Of a stretch of 64,000 nt of DNA, positions 41,914-50,876 are shown in pieces. Under the pieces are notes generated by a model. It had not been told where the DNA came from. It worked only from the letters and a program-made list of their open reading frames with translations, and ran no database searches. This DNA comes from Acidimicrobiales bacterium (lineage in GTDB: Bacteria > Actinomycetota > Acidimicrobiia > Acidimicrobiales > Aldehydirespiratoraceae). Each line of letters opens with the position of its first letter. Position 1 is the stretch's first letter. Where the stretch lies: NCBI GenBank assembly GCA_029246685.1, contig JAQWMR010000010.1:62001-126000 (forward strand), given 5' to 3'. The translations under genes and the position numbers were made by a program.

Positions 41914-44157
41914 ATGACCGATCGCACCGTCTTTCGCACTTGCCCGCTCTGTGAGGCCACGTGTGGCCTCGAGATCGAGATCAAGGACGGGGCGGTCAAG
42001 CGGATTCGCGGTGATCGCGACGACGTGTTCTCCCATGGGTTCATCTGTCCGAAGGGGTCGACCCTGAAGCAGCTGCACGACGATCCGGACCGGTTGCGCA
42101 AGCCCGTGGTCCGGCGCGGGTTCGACGACAACGGCGCGCCGATCTTCGAAGAGGTCGAATGGGACGAGGCGTACCGCGAGGCGGATCGAGTCCTCCGAGA
42201 GGTGCGCGATGCGCATGGCAACGAGTCTGTGGGCGTCTACCTCGGCAACCCGGGAGCCCATGTGCTCGCGGCTTCCACCCACTCGCGTCATCTGATCAAG
42301 GCGGTGGGCGGCGGCGCGGTGTTCTCGGCCAGCACGGTTGACCAGATGCCGCGCCACGTCGCGTCCGGGTATCTCTATGGCAGCGGCGGGTCCATGCCCG
42401 TGCCGGACATCGACCGCACCGACCTCTTCATCTGCATGGGCGCGAACCCCTACGCATCCAACGGCAGTATCGCGACCGCGCCGGACTTTCCGGGCCGTAT
42501 CGAGGCGGTCCAGGAGCGAGGCGGGCGGGTCATCGTGATCGATCCCCGCCGTTCGCGCACGGCAGAGCAAGCCGACCAGCACATCTCGATCAAGCCGGGA
42601 ACGGACGGCGTGCTCCTGGCCGCCGTCGTGCGTCGCCTTCTGGCGCAGGGCGCGGCCGCGGACGCCCGGATCGCGTCGATGCTGGACGGCGTGGACGAGC
42701 TGCGCACCGCTGTCGAGCCGTTCACTTCGGAGCTGGCTGCCGCGGCGACCGGGGTCGCGGCTACGACGATCGACGCTCTCGCGGACGAGATCGCCGCCGC
42801 GAACTCTGCCGCGGTCTACGGCCGCATCGGCGTCTGCACCGTCGAGTTCGGCACCCTGACGACATGGCTTCTCGACGTCATCTCGATCCTCACCGGCAAC
42901 CTCGACGAGCCGGGCGGAATGATGTTTCCCGAGCCGTCGCACGATCGCGTGCGGGCGGAGCGGCCGGGTCGCCCGTATCGGGTCGGCCGGCGTCACAGCC
43001 GAGTCAACGGTCGCCCCGAGATCCAGGGCGAGTTCCCGGTGGCCGATCTGCCCGACGAGATCCTGACGGAGGGCGACGGACAGCTGAGGATGATGTTCAC
43101 GGTCGCCGGCAACCCAGTGCTGAGCTGCCCGGACGGGGAGCGCATGGACGAAGCGTTCGCCGCGCTCGACGCGATGATTAGCGTCGACATCTACTTTAAC
43201 GAGACGACCCGCCACGCGTCGGTCGTGTTCCCGCCGCCGGGATCACTCGAGAAGAGCCACTACGACATCAACTTCACCAACCTGAGCATCCGCAACGTGG
43301 CCAACTACTCGCCGGCCGTCTTCGAGGCGGACGGACCGCCGGAAGAGGACATCCTTGCCAAGCTCGCCCTCATCGCGCTCGGTTTCGGGCCTGATGCGGA
43401 CCCCAACGATCTTCACGACCAGGTGCTCGCCGGGTTGCTGCAGGCCGAGATCGACACGGAGGTGTCACCGGTCGCGGGCCGAGATCTCGACGAGCTCCTC
43501 TCGATGGTGGACGGAGACACGGGAAGCGAGCGGCTGTTGGACGCGATGCTGCGGACCGGGGCTCGAGGCGACGGCTTCGGATCCAACGATGGCGGTCTGT
43601 CTCTCGCTCTCCTCCGTGACAATCCTCACGGCATCGACTTCGGCGCACTCGAACCGCGTCTGCCCGGGCTGCTGCGGACACCCGAGAAGCGCGTCGACCT
43701 GTTCGCGGGCCCGTTCGCCGATGATCTGACTCGCCTCAGCGAGCGGCTTCCGGAGTGGGCCGCCGATGAGCGGCTCCGCCTCGTCGGGCGCCGTCATCTC
43801 CGCAGCAACAACTCGTGGATGCACAACCTCCAGGTCCTCGTGAAGGGCAAGCCGCGCTGCACGCTGCAGCTCCATCCGGACAACGCCGCCGATCTCGGAC
43901 TGACCGATGGCGACGCGGCGACCATCCGCTCGCGAGTCGGCGAGGTCACCGCGCCCGTCGAGGTCACCGACTCGATCATGCCCGGTGTCGTCAGCCTTCC
44001 CCACGGCTGGGGTCACTCGAAGCCCGGCGCCAAGATGTCGGTCGCCGCCGAGCACGCCGGTGTGAACAGCAACGTCCTCACGGACCCCACGATGATCGAC
44101 CCCCTCTCCGGCAACGCCGTCCTCAACGGCATCCCCGTCGACGTCATCCCCGCCTAA
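41914..44157 (+). CDS. Molybdopterin-dependent oxidoreductase, single subunit
   Basis: A 747-residue enzyme of the DMSO-reductase/formate dehydrogenase superfamily. The N-terminus has a 4Fe-4S site CPLCEATCGLEIE...GFICPKG. The middle binds the pyranopterin (ICMGANPYASNGSI, VIVIDPRRSRTAEQADQHIS), and the C-terminal domain has HPDNAADLGLTDGDAATIRS and SLPHGWGH. No twin-arginine signal is present, so it is cytoplasmic. No small Fe-S or membrane subunit lies beside it. The substrate is unknown. Its TAA directly touches repeat E. Confidence 0.92.
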   Translation: MTDRTVFRTCPLCEATCGLEIEIKDGAVKRIRGDRDDVFSHGFICPKGSTLKQLHDDPDRLRKPVVRRGFDDNGAPIFEEVEWDEAYREADRVLREVRDAHGNESVGVYLGNPGAHVLAASTHSRHLIKAVGGGAVFSASTVDQMPRHVASGYLYGSGGSMPVPDIDRTDLFICMGANPYASNGSIATAPDFPGRIEAVQERGGRVIVIDPRRSRTAEQADQHISIKPGTDGVLLAAVVRRLLAQGAAADARIASMLDGVDELRTAVEPFTSELAAAATGVAATTIDALADEIAAANSAAVYGRIGVCTVEFGTLTTWLLDVISILTGNLDEPGGMMFPEPSHDRVRAERPGRPYRVGRRHSRVNGRPEIQGEFPVADLPDEILTEGDGQLRMMFTVAGNPVLSCPDGERMDEAFAALDAMISVDIYFNETTRHASVVFPPPGSLEKSHYDINFTNLSIRNVANYSPAVFEADGPPEEDILAKLALIALGFGPDADPNDLHDQVLAGLLQAEIDTEVSPVAGRDLDELLSMVDGDTGSERLLDAMLRTGARGDGFGSNDGGLSLALLRDNPHGIDFGALEPRLPGLLRTPEKRVDLFAGPFADDLTRLSERLPEWAADERLRLVGRRHLRSNNSWMHNLQVLVKGKPRCTLQLHPDNAADLGLTDGDAATIRSRVGEVTAPVEVTDSIMPGVVSLPHGWGHSKPGAKMSVAAEHAGVNSNVLTDPTMIDPLSGNAVLNGIPVDVIPA

Positions 44158-44191
44158 CCGCTTCAACTGGGGTCTGACCCCCGCTTCAACT
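44158..44191 (-). repeat. 34-bp stop-docked repeat, class 2, copy E
   Basis: Minus-strand reading: AGTTGAAGCGG, GGGTCAGACCCC, AGTTGAAGCGG. It starts on the base after the TAA of the molybdopterin enzyme, in the same orientation to that stop as copies A, B and C have to theirs. Confidence 0.9.
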
Positions 44192-44209
44192 CGGAATCGG
44201 GTTGTCCCG

Positions 44210-44800
44210 GTGGAGATGTTCGTCAACACTCGACGCATGCCTCGCCTCGAGCCGTCCGATCGTCTGGAGAGCGACGTCGTCGTTCTGGAGCGAGCCCGCC
44301 CAAGCCACATCGACTCCTTTCACGCGGCGATCGAGAGCAGTCACCCGGAACTCCATGCGTTCATGGATTGGGCATCGGGCGACACGCCCCAGACGCACCA
44401 GGTCACGCTGGACGTGCTCGCCACGTGGCAGGTCATGTGGCGCGAGCGTCGCGAGTTCAACTTCGTGATGACCGACCCCGATTCGGCGGAGGTCATCGGG
44501 GGCTGCGGGTTGATGACCCGCCAGGGGCCCGGTCGCCTTGAGATCGGCTACTGGGTGCGGTCCGACCGCGCCGGGTCAGGAATCGCGACTGAGGCGGCTC
44601 GCCTCCTCACGGAGGTAGCGCTCGACATCGAGACCATCGACATCGCCCAGATCCGACACGATGCCGCGAACGTCGCTTCGGGTCGGGTGGCCGAGAAGCT
44701 CGGCTACACGGAGACGGAGCGACGAGACGTCGAGGTCGATACGCCAGGCGAAGCGGGCGTCGAGGTGATCTGGGAGATCACGCAGTCAGATTGGCTCTGA
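44210..44800 (+). CDS. GNAT family N-acetyltransferase (RimJ/RimL-like)
   Basis: About 196 residues with the acetyl-CoA loop region IGYWVRSDRAGSGIATEAAR and the following IRHDAANVASGRVAEKLGYT, typical of RimJ/RimL-type acetyltransferases. The start is uncertain: GTG 44210, ATG 44216 or ATG 44237. The last 23 bases overlap the end of the convergent LLM gene. The target, a protein N-terminus or a small amine, is unknown. Confidence 0.87.
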   Translation: MEMFVNTRRMPRLEPSDRLESDVVVLERARPSHIDSFHAAIESSHPELHAFMDWASGDTPQTHQVTLDVLATWQVMWRERREFNFVMTDPDSAEVIGGCGLMTRQGPGRLEIGYWVRSDRAGSGIATEAARLLTEVALDIETIDIAQIRHDAANVASGRVAEKLGYTETERRDVEVDTPGEAGVEVIWEITQSDWL

Positions 44801-45683
44801 CTGCGCCGGCGAGGGTCAGTGTCTCGACCGCGTCTGCCTGAGGGATCGTCATGCAGCGGATGATGACGTCGTCCACGCCGAGTTCGCGGTAGACCGCCAG
44901 CTCCTCGGTGGCCTGGTCGACGCCGCCGTAGACGACGGCCTCGCGAGGCATTCCCCGATAGCCGGCCGCGATCATGTCGTCGCCCAGCTGGGTCGCTCTG
45001 TTGCCGTCCTCGAGGATGACGACGTCCTTGCGCACGATCACGCAGTGCGGGCGACCGAGCCGCTCGGCCTCGTTGCGGTAGACCTCGATCATGCGGGGCG
45101 CGCGGTCCGGCGTGACGTCGGGTCCGCCGTACCAGGCATCCCCCTCGCGGGCGGCTCGGCGGAGCGGTCCGTCGGCGCCAGCAGATATCCACCACTCGGT
45201 GCCCGCGGGCGGACGGGGCGACACCACCGCATCGGTGAGCCCGACTTGTTCGCTGGACGCTGTCTCTCCGGCGAGCAACGACTTGATGACCCGGATCGAC
45301 TCATCGAGATCGGAGCCCCGTGTCCGAAGGTTCGCGCCCATCGCCGCGAACTGGCTGTCCCCTCCGCCGATGCCGGTCTGGATGACGAACGTCGACGGAT
45401 GGAGTGACGCCATGGTGCCGATCTGCTCGGCGACGAGCACGGGATTCCAGAGCGGAAGGAGGAACAGACAGCCGAGTGGGCGGTCCGAGGCCCACTCCGC
45501 GGTCAGCCGGCCGATCATCGGGACGTTCTGGTAGTAGGGCACCGGCATGGAGTGGTGGTCGCCGAGCGTCAGCGAGTCGAGGCCAGCGTCCCTCGCGGCC
45601 CGGGCTCGTTCGATGATGTTGGCGGCTCCCTCCGCGTGGTCATCGACGAACTGGGCGGACGAGAGGGATACACCGATGCGCAT
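44778..45683 (-). CDS. LLM-class F420-dependent oxidoreductase
   Basis: A 301-residue luciferase-like protein starting MRIGVSLSSAQFVDDHAEGA, with LTLGDHHSMPVPYYQNVPMI, FVIQTGIGGGDSQFAAMG and WISAGADGPLRRAAREGDAW. It is likely F420- or FMN-dependent. Its 3' end overlaps the acetyltransferase gene by 23 bases. It is divergent from the SDR-like gene at 45737. Confidence 0.9.
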   Translation of the reverse strand: MRIGVSLSSAQFVDDHAEGAANIIERARAARDAGLDSLTLGDHHSMPVPYYQNVPMIGRLTAEWASDRPLGCLFLLPLWNPVLVAEQIGTMASLHPSTFVIQTGIGGGDSQFAAMGANLRTRGSDLDESIRVIKSLLAGETASSEQVGLTDAVVSPRPPAGTEWWISAGADGPLRRAAREGDAWYGGPDVTPDRAPRMIEVYRNEAERLGRPHCVIVRKDVVILEDGNRATQLGDDMIAAGYRGMPREAVVYGGVDQATEELAVYRELGVDDVIIRCMTIPQADAVETLTLAGAVRANLTA

Positions 45684-45736
45684 GGCGGGAGCCTAGAAGC
45701 TTGGCCTGAGCCCCGGAATTGAGACACGCTGGCGCC

Positions 45737-46531
45737 GTGACCGAACATGGGACCGACCTCACCTCCGACTTCTCCAAGCGAACCGGCACGGCGTTGGTCG
45801 TCGGCGGCACCGGCGGACTCGGCGCGGCAATCTGTCGAGAGCTCGCCGTACGAGGAAGCGACGTCGCCCTGACCTATCGGGGCAACGAAGAAGCGGCCCA
45901 GTCGCTCGCTGCGGACATCAGCGAGTGGGGACAGCGGGCGTGGGCAGTTGGCCTCGATCTCACGAATCACGACGCGGCGAGGGCATCGGCTGACGCGATC
46001 GCCGAGGCGGCGGGCGGAATCCATACGCTCGTCTATGCCGCGGGTCCGCACGTTCCACAAAAGCACCTGAGCACGGTCGATCCCGGCGAGGTCCGCGAGC
46101 AGTTGGACGTCGATGCCGCGGGGTTCTTCGCCGTTGCCCAACCGACCCTGCCGCATCTGCGAGAGGTCGAGGGCAGCATCGTCGCGGTGACGACCGCAGC
46201 GACCCGGCGCTTCCCGGTGCGCGACGGCTTGTCGTCCATCCCGAAGGCTGCCGTCGAAGCGGCGATACGCGGGTTCGCGGCGGAGGAGGGCCGATTCGGC
46301 GTGCGAGCCAACACCGTCGGCCCCGGCATGCTCACCGATGGCATGGCGCAACGACTGATGGCAGCGGGCGACCTCGACCAGCGAGCGCTCGAGGCGGCAC
46401 GGGACAACATTCCGATGCGTCGCTTTGGTGTGGCCGCGGACATCGCGGAGGCCGTGTGCTTCCTCGCCTCAGATCGGGCCCGCTTCATCACCGGCCAACA
46501 CCTCGACATCGACGGCGGCTTCTCGATCTAA
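45737..46531 (+). CDS. SDR-like protein lacking the catalytic Tyr
   Basis: A 264-residue Rossmann-fold SDR homologue with VVGGTGGLGAAICREL, VYAAGPH in the NNAG position and FITGQHLDIDGGFSI at the end. Where SDRs have YxxxK it reads GLSSIPKAAVEAAI, so the Lys is kept but the Tyr position is Ser. The start is GTG 45737. It may be a non-standard reductase or a non-enzymatic relative. Hairpin J follows its stop. Confidence 0.85.
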   Translation: MTEHGTDLTSDFSKRTGTALVVGGTGGLGAAICRELAVRGSDVALTYRGNEEAAQSLAADISEWGQRAWAVGLDLTNHDAARASADAIAEAAGGIHTLVYAAGPHVPQKHLSTVDPGEVREQLDVDAAGFFAVAQPTLPHLREVEGSIVAVTTAATRRFPVRDGLSSIPKAAVEAAIRGFAAEEGRFGVRANTVGPGMLTDGMAQRLMAAGDLDQRALEAARDNIPMRRFGVAADIAEAVCFLASDRARFITGQHLDIDGGFSI

Positions 46532-46536
46532 CCCAC

Positions 46537-46587
46537 CGTTCTGGTGCACCCAACGAGTCAAACGGACACCATTGGTGAACCAGAACG
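46537..46587. repeat. Inverted repeat after an SDR gene (element J)
   Basis: Arms CGTTCTGGTGCACCCAA and TTGGTGAACCAGAACG pair with one mismatch and one bulge around a spacer of about 18 bases. It begins 5 bases after the TAA at 46529-46531. Centre and arms differ from the YCTGAC elements. It may be a terminator or another repeat family. Confidence 0.6.
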
Positions 46588-46605
46588 CTCGAAGAGCGGG
46601 AAGAC

Positions 46606-46764
46606 TCAGGACTCGCTGGGGGTTTTGCGGCGCTCGGCGGGCAACTCGTCGCCGCGCCATTCGCTGATGATCAGCTCGCCGGTTCGGTCGTCCAGCCGGA
46701 CGCGGGTGATCACCTCGTCGCCGTCAGCTGACTTCTTTGCCGTGTCGGCGTCAGGAAGACCCAC
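46606..46764 (-). CDS. Small hypothetical protein
   Basis: A 52-residue acidic frame containing VITRVRLDDRTGELIISEWR and a basic C-terminus. The first possible start is GTG 46764, which partly overlaps an AGGAGG sequence, so the real start may differ. The composition looks protein-like. No family was recognised. Confidence 0.45.
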   Translation of the reverse strand: MGLPDADTAKKSADGDEVITRVRLDDRTGELIISEWRGDELPAERRKTPSES

Positions 46765-46862
46765 CTCCTCCTATCGTGCGATTGCACGCCGATGCTTGAG
46801 GACCTGATGCACCGCCTCGCCGTCGATTGCTAGGTTCCAGGGCTCGCACCCAGGAGGACCCG

Positions 46863-48413
46863 TTGTACCCCGGAGCTCACGCCGCCACTCGTCCCGACTC
46901 ACCCGCCATCGTGATGGCGACGACTGGCGAGGTCATCACCTACGCGCAGCTCGACGCGGAGGCGAACCGTCTCAGCCATGTGTTTCGCGACATGGGGCTG
47001 CAGCCCGGCGACCACATTGCGTTCTGCATGGAGAACCAGGAGCGCTTCCTCGCGATCTGCTGGGGTGCGCACTACGCGGGTCTGATCTACACGGCGATGA
47101 GCAGCCGCCTCACCACCGAGGAGATGGCGTACGTCATCGACAACTGTGAGGCGAAGGTGTTCATCACCTCGCCGTACAAGTCCGACCAGGCCGCCGAGCT
47201 CCGAGATCAGATGCCACAGGTCGAACTGCGGCTGATGGTCGATTCCACCATCGACGGCTACGACAGCTACGAGGCCGCGATCGAGAGTAGGTCGCCTGAG
47301 CCGCTTGCCGATCGAATCGCAGGCACCGACATGCTCTACAGCTCCGGAACGACGGGGCGTCCGAAAGGCATCATCCCGTCCGTGCCGCCGACGCCGCTCG
47401 AGGAAGCGGGGAGTGGTGTGGGTGGACTCGGCGCGATGCTCTTCGGATTCAACGAGGAGTCTCGTTACCTCTCGCCCGCGCCGCTGTACCACGCGGCCCC
47501 GCTGCGCTTCTGCATGGGGATCCACATCGCCGGCGGCACCGTCTTCGTCATGGAGCGGTTCGACCCTGAGGACTATCTCCGGCTGATCGCCAAGCACGAC
47601 ATCTCGGTGTCTCAGGTCGTGCCGACGATGTTCGTTCGCATGCTCAAGCTGCCGGAGGAGACGCGCGCGGCGTATGACGTGTCGTCGCTGCAGGCGTGCA
47701 TCCACGCGGCCGCGCCGTGTCCGGTCGACGTGAAGCGGCAGATGATCGAGTGGTGGGGCCCTGTCATCCACGAGTACTACGCGGGTACCGAAGGCAACGG
47801 GTTCGTCTATTGCGACAGCGAGCAGTGGATGGCGCACCCCGGAACGGTCGGCTCCGCGATCCTCGGGATCATCCACATCGTCGGTGAGGACGGCGAAGAG
47901 GTACCCGTGGGCGAGGCGGGCACGGTCTTCTTCGAGGGGGGCTCGGAGTTCGAGTACCATCGCGATCCGGAGAAGACCGCGGACTCCCGTCACCCGAACG
48001 GCTGGTCCACCCTGGGCGACGTCGGCAAAGTGGACGAGGACGGATTCCTCTACCTGACCGATCGCAAGGCGTACATGATCATCTCGGGAGGGGTGAACAT
48101 CTACCCGCAGGAGGCGGAGAACGTGTTGACCATGCATCCGAAGGTGGATGACGTCGCCGTGATCGGGGTGCCGAACGAGGACTTCGGTGAAGAGGTGAAG
48201 GGCGTTGTCCAGCCGGTTGAGATGCCGGCCGATGACGAAGCGGCAGCCGCGCTGTCACGAGAGCTCATCGCGTACTGCAAGGAGCAGCTCGCGGACGTGA
48301 AGTGCCCGCGCACGATCGACTTCCGGGCGGAGCTGCCCCGCCATCCCACCGGCAAGCTGTACAAGCGGCTGCTGAAGGACGAGTACTGGGCGGACGCAGG
48401 TCGTTCGATCTGA
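46863..48413 (+). CDS. AMP-binding acyl-CoA synthetase
   Basis: A 516-residue FadD-type enzyme. It starts at TTG 46863, placed after CAGGAGGACCCG. Motifs are MLYSSGTTGRPKGIIPS, EYYAGTEGNGFVY, LGDVGKVDEDGFLYLTDRKA, SGGVNIYPQEAENVL and RHPTGKLYKRLLKDEYW with the catalytic Lys. It overlaps the next, broken VOC gene as TGATG, which suggests the two once formed an operon. Confidence 0.92.
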   Translation: MYPGAHAATRPDSPAIVMATTGEVITYAQLDAEANRLSHVFRDMGLQPGDHIAFCMENQERFLAICWGAHYAGLIYTAMSSRLTTEEMAYVIDNCEAKVFITSPYKSDQAAELRDQMPQVELRLMVDSTIDGYDSYEAAIESRSPEPLADRIAGTDMLYSSGTTGRPKGIIPSVPPTPLEEAGSGVGGLGAMLFGFNEESRYLSPAPLYHAAPLRFCMGIHIAGGTVFVMERFDPEDYLRLIAKHDISVSQVVPTMFVRMLKLPEETRAAYDVSSLQACIHAAAPCPVDVKRQMIEWWGPVIHEYYAGTEGNGFVYCDSEQWMAHPGTVGSAILGIIHIVGEDGEEVPVGEAGTVFFEGGSEFEYHRDPEKTADSRHPNGWSTLGDVGKVDEDGFLYLTDRKAYMIISGGVNIYPQEAENVLTMHPKVDDVAVIGVPNEDFGEEVKGVVQPVEMPADDEAAAALSRELIAYCKEQLADVKCPRTIDFRAELPRHPTGKLYKRLLKDEYWADAGRSI

Positions 48414-48650
48414 TGTGGTCGGCGACACCGATTCTCGGGGTTCGAGATGTCGCCGCAAGCGTCGAGCACTTCGTCGCCGTCTTGGGATTCGAGCGGGTCG
48501 CCACGTTCGGTATCGACGACAGGGGCGTGCCCGTCAGCTGATCGACCGGACATCGAGACTGACGCGTACATCAACGTCGACGATGTCGATGCGCTGTACG
48601 AGGAGCACCTGGCTCGCGAGGTCACCATATTCCGCGGCCTCTACGGGGGG
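48413..48650 (+). pseudogene. VOC family gene, internally deleted and cut by a repeat
   Basis: The first frame, from ATG 48413, reads MWSATPILGVRDVAASVEHF and VAVLGFERVATFG and stops at TGA 48541. The next frame continues with TDAYINVDDVDALYEEHLAR and EVTIFRGLY, then runs into element H at 48643. About 40 residues between the two parts are missing, as is everything after the repeat. A complete VOC protein would have about 120 residues. Confidence 0.75.
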
Positions 48651-48668
48651 TCTGACCCCCCCCCGTTT
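48643..48668. repeat. Degenerate YCTGAC-centred hairpin, element H
   Basis: ACGGGGGGTC, T, GACCCCCCCCCGT: like element F but with nine C in place of six, and with the outer arm decayed. It interrupts the VOC remnant. Confidence 0.75.
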
Positions 48669-48986
48669 CGGAACGGGTCGGAACGTGTGGAAAGCCTCAG
48701 TTCGAATCTGGACATGCCGATTGCGCGATTGGAACGCTCCGGCCCTTCCTGTCCAGCGAGGTGCGTTCTCACTACGACACTCCCGGAGGCGCTCACCTCC
48801 GGGAGTGTCACCTTTTCCGAGGACCGCCTGCGTTCGTGCTGAATTCAGTCGCGTCGCTAGGGACCTCGGTCCCGGGACTCCCGTCAATGCCGCATGGGTG
48901 GTTCGACGGGTTCGGATCAACAGCCGAGCCCAGCGGACCGTAGATCTCGTTGGCGAAACGACGAGACGAGGGGTGAAGGAGGAACC
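48651..48986. other. Intergenic stretch with one terminator
   Basis: After element H no gene is supported until the small membrane protein at 48987. The stretch holds the strong terminator at 48776-48816 and a short GGGACC/GGTCCC hairpin near 48860. Confidence 0.5.
48776..48816 (+). terminator. Rho-independent terminator
   Basis: A perfect 14-bp stem (GACACTCCCGGAGG with its complement) closes a 6-base loop and is followed by ACCTTTT. It probably ends transcription from the CoA synthetase and broken VOC genes, or of an unrecognised RNA upstream. Confidence 0.8.
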
Positions 48987-49127
48987 ATGGAAATGATCTT
49001 GACTGGTCTGCCGGGCGGGTCCGTCGCACTCGTACTGAGCGGCGTGATGGCTCTCGTGACAATCGGAATGGGCCGCGGCCTTCTTCGTGAAGATACGGAC
49101 AGTGGTACCGAGAGCTCACTGAGCTGA
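48987..49127 (+). CDS. Small single-span membrane protein
   Basis: A 46-residue protein starting MEMILTGLPGGSVALVLSGV with one hydrophobic span (about 10-32) and an acidic, Ser-rich tail. The ribosome site GAAGGAGGAACC before ATG 48987 is the best in this region, which supports real translation. No family was recognised. It may be an MFS partner or independent. Confidence 0.6.
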   Translation: MEMILTGLPGGSVALVLSGVMALVTIGMGRGLLREDTDSGTESSLS

Positions 49128-49315
49128 CATTCACCACAATCTCGAGCGGGCTTCGTGCCATCGGCTCTGCTCGACACCAACAGCGCCGCCCGGCCTGACG
49201 ATTCGACAACGTCCCCCCGCCCCCGTCGAATCCCAGCAACCGGCCGGCGCTGCCGCGTCTCGGGGGGACTGATCACGCTTTCGTGTCCGTCGCCGGGGTC
49301 TGGCAGTGTGCCTCG

Positions 49316-50875
49316 GTGTCGAGCGAGGTCGTAGTCACCGAGAAGATCGTCGATGACGAGACGAGAGCGCGTCTTCTGCAGCCTCGGGACGACGTTGTTC
49401 TCGAGACGGAGACGGCGCCGGGCTGCTTTGCGCTCGTAGAGGGGCCATTTCACGAATACGAGCGGACCGTCGAGTTCGATGCGCCGGGCCAGAATGCCTC
49501 GGCGGTCGTGCAGACGATTCGCTACCGAACGGCGATGCCGTTCTTCGGATCGATGTTCCGCCGCCCGATCCGTCGCCAGCTCGGAGAGATCTCCGCGGGC
49601 GAGCCCTCATGGCCGTGGTGGAATCCTCCGGAGCGGCAGACGTCACGGGTCTCGCACATGCTGGGCCTGTTGTGTGCTCTCGCCTTTGTCGTGGGCTACT
49701 CGACGGCGGTCACCACGCAGACCATGACGTTTGCGATCGACGAGTTCGGTGTCTCCGACGCGGCGCAAGGCAACGCGCTCGCGTCCGTGCGGATCGGCGT
49801 GCTCATGTCGCTCGTGCTGATGGCGGTCGCGGACCGACGAGGCCGCCGCGGCATCCTCATCGGCACGGTCACCGCCGCATGCGTGACCGCATCGTTGGGC
49901 GCGCTGGCGCCCAACATCTACCTGCTCGCGGGTTCCCAGACGCTGACTCGAGGTCTCGCGACCACCGCCGCGATCCTGCTGGGGATCGTCGCTGCTGAGG
50001 AGGTCGGGTCCCGGAGCCGGGCCTACGCCGTGAGCATGCTCGTCATGTCGGGCGGGGCGGGTGCCTTCTTTGCGATCATGCTCCTGCCGGTCGCGGGCAT
50101 CGCTGAGTGGACGTGGCGGCTGCTATTTCTCGTGCCGCTGTTGTTCCTTCGGATGTGCCGGTCCGTGGCCCGAGTCCTCCCCGAGTCGAGGCGCTTCCTC
50201 GCCGCCGAGTCGAGCGATGAGGACGACGCGCTCCGTGCCGAGCCCGAGGCCCGCCGTCAGTTCCGCAGACGGTTGCTGCTCCTCGCGGTCGCCGGCTTCA
50301 TCCACGCGTCGTTCCAGGCGCCAACGAACCAGCTACTCAACGACTTCCTGAAGGACGAGCGGGGGTTTTCCGCCGGCACGATCTCGCTGTTCCGAATGGT
50401 CACGTCGCTGCCGGGGATCCTCGGCATCGTCATCGGTGGCCGACTCGCGGAGATCTACGGACGCCGACGCGTCGGTGCGGTGGCGATCGTCGTCGGAGGG
50501 GCGGCCACGGTCGCGACCTTCAACACCGACGGACTCGCCATGTGGGGCATCGCGCTCGTGTCGATCATCTTCAGCGCAGCGACGGTCCCCGCCCTCGGCG
50601 TCTATGGCCCGGAGCTCTTCTCCACATCGCTGAGAGCGCGCGCCAACGCGGTGATCACGACGGTGACGGTCGGCGGGTCCGCGCTCGGACTGGTCGTAGC
50701 CGGCTGGTTCGACGACAGATACGGCTCGCTGAGCCGCGGGGTCACGCTTCTCGGCATCGGTGCGCTTGTGGTCGCGGCCATGGTCGCGTTCCTCTATCCC
50801 GAGACGGCCAGCCGCGAACTCGAGGACATCAATCCCGAAGACGCCCCCATCACGGGCCGCCTCGACGACTACTGA
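49316..50875 (+). CDS. MFS transporter with extra N-terminal domain
   Basis: A 519-residue protein. The first 100 residues are soluble (RLLQPRDDVVLETETAPGCF, then RTAMPFFGSMFRRPIRRQL) and look like part of a START/SRPBCC-type domain. Then come about 12 membrane segments with the MFS loop motif ADRRGRRGILIG, repeated as GRLAEIYGRRRVGAV in the second half. GTG 49316 is chosen; GTG 49283 is also in frame. The transported compound is unknown. Confidence 0.85.
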   Translation: MSSEVVVTEKIVDDETRARLLQPRDDVVLETETAPGCFALVEGPFHEYERTVEFDAPGQNASAVVQTIRYRTAMPFFGSMFRRPIRRQLGEISAGEPSWPWWNPPERQTSRVSHMLGLLCALAFVVGYSTAVTTQTMTFAIDEFGVSDAAQGNALASVRIGVLMSLVLMAVADRRGRRGILIGTVTAACVTASLGALAPNIYLLAGSQTLTRGLATTAAILLGIVAAEEVGSRSRAYAVSMLVMSGGAGAFFAIMLLPVAGIAEWTWRLLFLVPLLFLRMCRSVARVLPESRRFLAAESSDEDDALRAEPEARRQFRRRLLLLAVAGFIHASFQAPTNQLLNDFLKDERGFSAGTISLFRMVTSLPGILGIVIGGRLAEIYGRRRVGAVAIVVGGAATVATFNTDGLAMWGIALVSIIFSAATVPALGVYGPELFSTSLRARANAVITTVTVGGSALGLVVAGWFDDRYGSLSRGVTLLGIGALVVAAMVAFLYPETASRELEDINPEDAPITGRLDDY

Positions 50876-50876
50876 A

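Noticed and set aside
48700..48725. tRNA-like T-loop (CAGTTCGAATCTG)
   Set aside because: No acceptor stem, anticodon arm or CCA context could be folded around it.
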